From a bacterium TMED198 (GTDB taxonomy: Bacteria; Fidelibacterota; Marinisomatia; SCGC-AAA003-L08; D37C17), in contig NHIV01000036.1 in the NCBI GenBank assembly GCA_002170735.1, positions 1-8,788 on the forward strand: DNA of 8,788 bases. Reading direction: 5' to 3'. Positions 7,414-8,788 of this stretch are shown here, piece after piece (the stretch's first letter is position 1; each line of letters begins with the position of its first letter). Below the pieces are notes generated by a model. It worked only from the letters and a program-made list of their open reading frames with translations. It had not been told where the DNA came from and did no database searches. The position numbers and the translations under genes are program-made.

Positions 7414-8497
7414 TCCTATTGCTAAAATAAGTTTAAAAAATATTGAGAGTAATTGTATTTATCTAAAGAGAAAAGTTAATAATTCTAGAATTATGGCTGT
7501 AGTTAAGGCTGATGCATATGGTCATGGAATTGTGGAAATTTCAAAGTTTTTAAGTAGCCGTAAACTTGCTTATGGATTTTGCGTAGCGCTATCATCAGAA
7601 ATAGATGAATTAATTAAAAACAAAGTTTTATCTCCAATTTTACATTTAGGGAGAATCGATTTACATTCTTTATCTATTTATTGCAACAAGAATGTTTATG
7701 CTACCATTAATTCATTAGATGATGTTGAGATTTTGTCAAATGTTGGAAAGAAAAACAGTGTGAGAATTAAAGCTCATATAAAAGTTGATACAGGCATGAA
7801 TAGAATGGGTGTTAGATTAAATGATTTGGATGATCTCATTGGCTGCATCGATCCAAAATTTCTTGATATAAAAGGAGTGTATTCTCATTTCTCATCTGCA
7901 GATGAAAATGATAATTCAGTTGAAAATCAAGTTAAAGGATTCAATTTAGCTATCAATAAGATTAAATCTAAATTAGGCCACATCGATGATATCCATATAG
8001 CTAATACTTCCGCGATATTAAATAGAAAAGATTGCAATTATAATATGGTAAGAGTCGGCCTTGCTATTTATGGAATTTCATCACTAAGGAATTATTTGGT
8101 AGAATTAAAACCTGCTATGGAGCTGAAGGCCCCATTAGTTTTAATTAAAAAAATAAAAAAAGGTGAATCTGTAGGATATAATAGAAAATATATTTCTGAA
8201 GGTAGTATGAGAACTGGTCTGGTTCAGATTGGATATGCTGATGGTTTGCCTCCCAGCTTTTGCAATAAAGGTAAGGTCTATTTTAATGGAAATGCATGTA
8301 GAGTAATTGGAAAAGTATCTATGGATCTAATTTCAATAGATATATCTAATGTTAATATAAACGTAGGAGATATGCTTACAATTTGGGGAGGTAAAATTTT
8401 AGAGTCAAAGCTTGAAGAAGTTTCTAAACAATTTAACAATATTCCGTATCACTATTTAACATCACTATCAAAAAGGGTACTTAAAGAGTATGGGTAA
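7406..8497 (+). CDS. alr: Alanine racemase (PLP-dependent)
   Basis: It interconverts L- and D-alanine in the cytoplasm, supplying D-Ala for peptidoglycan. The 363 residues match the family. An N-terminal PLP-binding TIM barrel opens with AVVKADAYGHG at 31-41, in which K34 should form the Schiff base. KVDTGMNRMG at 126-135, HFSSAD at 151-156 and RVGLAIYG at 206-213 follow. The C-terminal beta domain holds the second catalytic residue, Tyr258 (VGYNRKY at 256-262), then IGYADGLPP at 275-283, GKVSMDLISID at 302-312 and the closing YHYLTSLSKRV at 348-358. All expected catalytic residues are visible and the gene looks intact. There is no fused MurF domain, unlike some Bacteroidetes. The start overlaps the kinase gene by 8 bases, and the 3' end overlaps the GH3 gene by 8 bases. 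Biosynthetic and catabolic (DadX) forms cannot be separated by sequence; the wall-related neighbours favour biosynthesis. Confidence 0.96.
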   Translation: MLSPIAKISLKNIESNCIYLKRKVNNSRIMAVVKADAYGHGIVEISKFLSSRKLAYGFCVALSSEIDELIKNKVLSPILHLGRIDLHSLSIYCNKNVYATINSLDDVEILSNVGKKNSVRIKAHIKVDTGMNRMGVRLNDLDDLIGCIDPKFLDIKGVYSHFSSADENDNSVENQVKGFNLAINKIKSKLGHIDDIHIANTSAILNRKDCNYNMVRVGLAIYGISSLRNYLVELKPAMELKAPLVLIKKIKKGESVGYNRKYISEGSMRTGLVQIGYADGLPPSFCNKGKVYFNGNACRVIGKVSMDLISIDISNVNINVGDMLTIWGGKILESKLEEVSKQFNNIPYHYLTSLSKRVLKEYG

Positions 8498-8788
8498 TAA
8501 ATTTGTATTTTTAATTTTATTGATTTTGCTTGGATGCTCAACCAGATCTGCTGATGTATTAAGCGAAAAGTTTGTTTCTAGGCCTGACATAGCTGAAATG
8601 ACTCTTGAACAGAAAATAGCTCAAATGGTTATGGTTAGGGTGTCAGGTAACTTTTACAATGATGAAAGAAATAATAAAATTAAAAAATTAATACAAGGTC
8701 ATGGTGTTGGGGGGGTTATTACCTTTGGAGGTAGTATTCATGGTACTTTCCACAATATGAAAATGTTTAATAGTTGGTCCAATATACC
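8490..8788 (+). CDS. GH3-family glycosidase lipoprotein, N-terminal part (runs off the window)
   Basis: This is probably a lipid-anchored beta-N-acetylglucosaminidase (NagZ-like) or other GH3 glycosidase acting outside the cytoplasm. Only the first 99 codons are in the window. Residues 1-16 (MGNKFVFLILLILLGC) form a lipoprotein signal peptide with lipobox LLGC and lipidated Cys16. The following Ser gives no inner-membrane retention signal, so the outer membrane is likely if the cell is Gram-negative. The GH3 barrel begins with MTLEQKIAQMVMVRV at 37-51, then the strand GHGVGGVITFGG at 70-81. The catalytic Asp and the His/Lys substrate motifs lie downstream, so NagZ-type specificity is inferred only from the GlcNAc-kinase-like gene two genes upstream. 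The ATG lies inside the alr 3' end (8-base overlap). AAAAGGG at 8471-8477 is 12 bases upstream and AAAGAG only one base away, so the ribosome site is unclear. Confidence 0.8.
   Translation, partial: MGNKFVFLILLILLGCSTRSADVLSEKFVSRPDIAEMTLEQKIAQMVMVRVSGNFYNDERNNKIKKLIQGHGVGGVITFGGSIHGTFHNMKMFNSWSNI

Noticed and set aside
1..8788. Defence system, mobile element, CRISPR array, tRNA or riboswitch
   Set aside because: Nearly every base is coding in recognisable genes, intergenic gaps are at most 11 bases, and I found no direct or inverted repeats suggesting such elements.

Overview
The window is a single, almost gap-free run of plus-strand genes from a very AT-rich bacterial genome. By eye, about one third of the bases are G or C. 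From position 24 to the window end I see eight co-directional genes: asnS, nadE, polA, an ABC exporter ATPase, its ABC-2 permease, a BadF-type sugar kinase, alr, and the first part of a GH3-family lipoprotein. Junctions range from a 14-base overlap to an 11-base gap. There is no room for RNA genes, and I see no terminator, convincing promoter, mobile element, CRISPR array or repeat. No stretch of 300 bases lacks a gene.

The organism is probably a free-living, streamlined bacterium, perhaps aquatic. The NadE is the short ammonia-dependent form, with a GTGNKVEDFG motif that I associate with Bacteroidetes and relatives. With the low GC and tight packing this suggests the FCB group (Bacteroidetes, Marinimicrobia/SAR406 or similar). 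This is a low-confidence inference; there is no rRNA to settle it. TGA is read as stop at the end of the permease gene, so the code is the standard one.

The left half (24-4764) is information and cofactor housekeeping. AsnRS charges tRNA-Asn, NadE makes NAD+, and PolA is a full three-domain DNA polymerase I with intact flap nuclease, proofreading and polymerase motifs. The middle (4770-6451) is a two-gene ABC-2 exporter of unknown cargo, whose ATPase lacks the usual signature glycine and switch histidine. The right part (6448 to the end) looks like cell-wall amino-sugar and D-alanine metabolism. It holds a kinase of the GlcNAc/MurNAc type, an alanine racemase and a GH3 glycosidase carrying a lipoprotein signal. 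A plausible joint role is peptidoglycan turnover: the lipid-anchored glycosidase frees amino sugars outside the cytoplasm, the kinase phosphorylates them inside, and Alr supplies D-Ala for new wall.

I do not see a clear new system. The points most worth checking are Tyr in place of the usual Phe in the PolA O-helix, the degenerate ABC ATPase, the changed sugar-binding loop of the BadF kinase, and the uncertain permease start.
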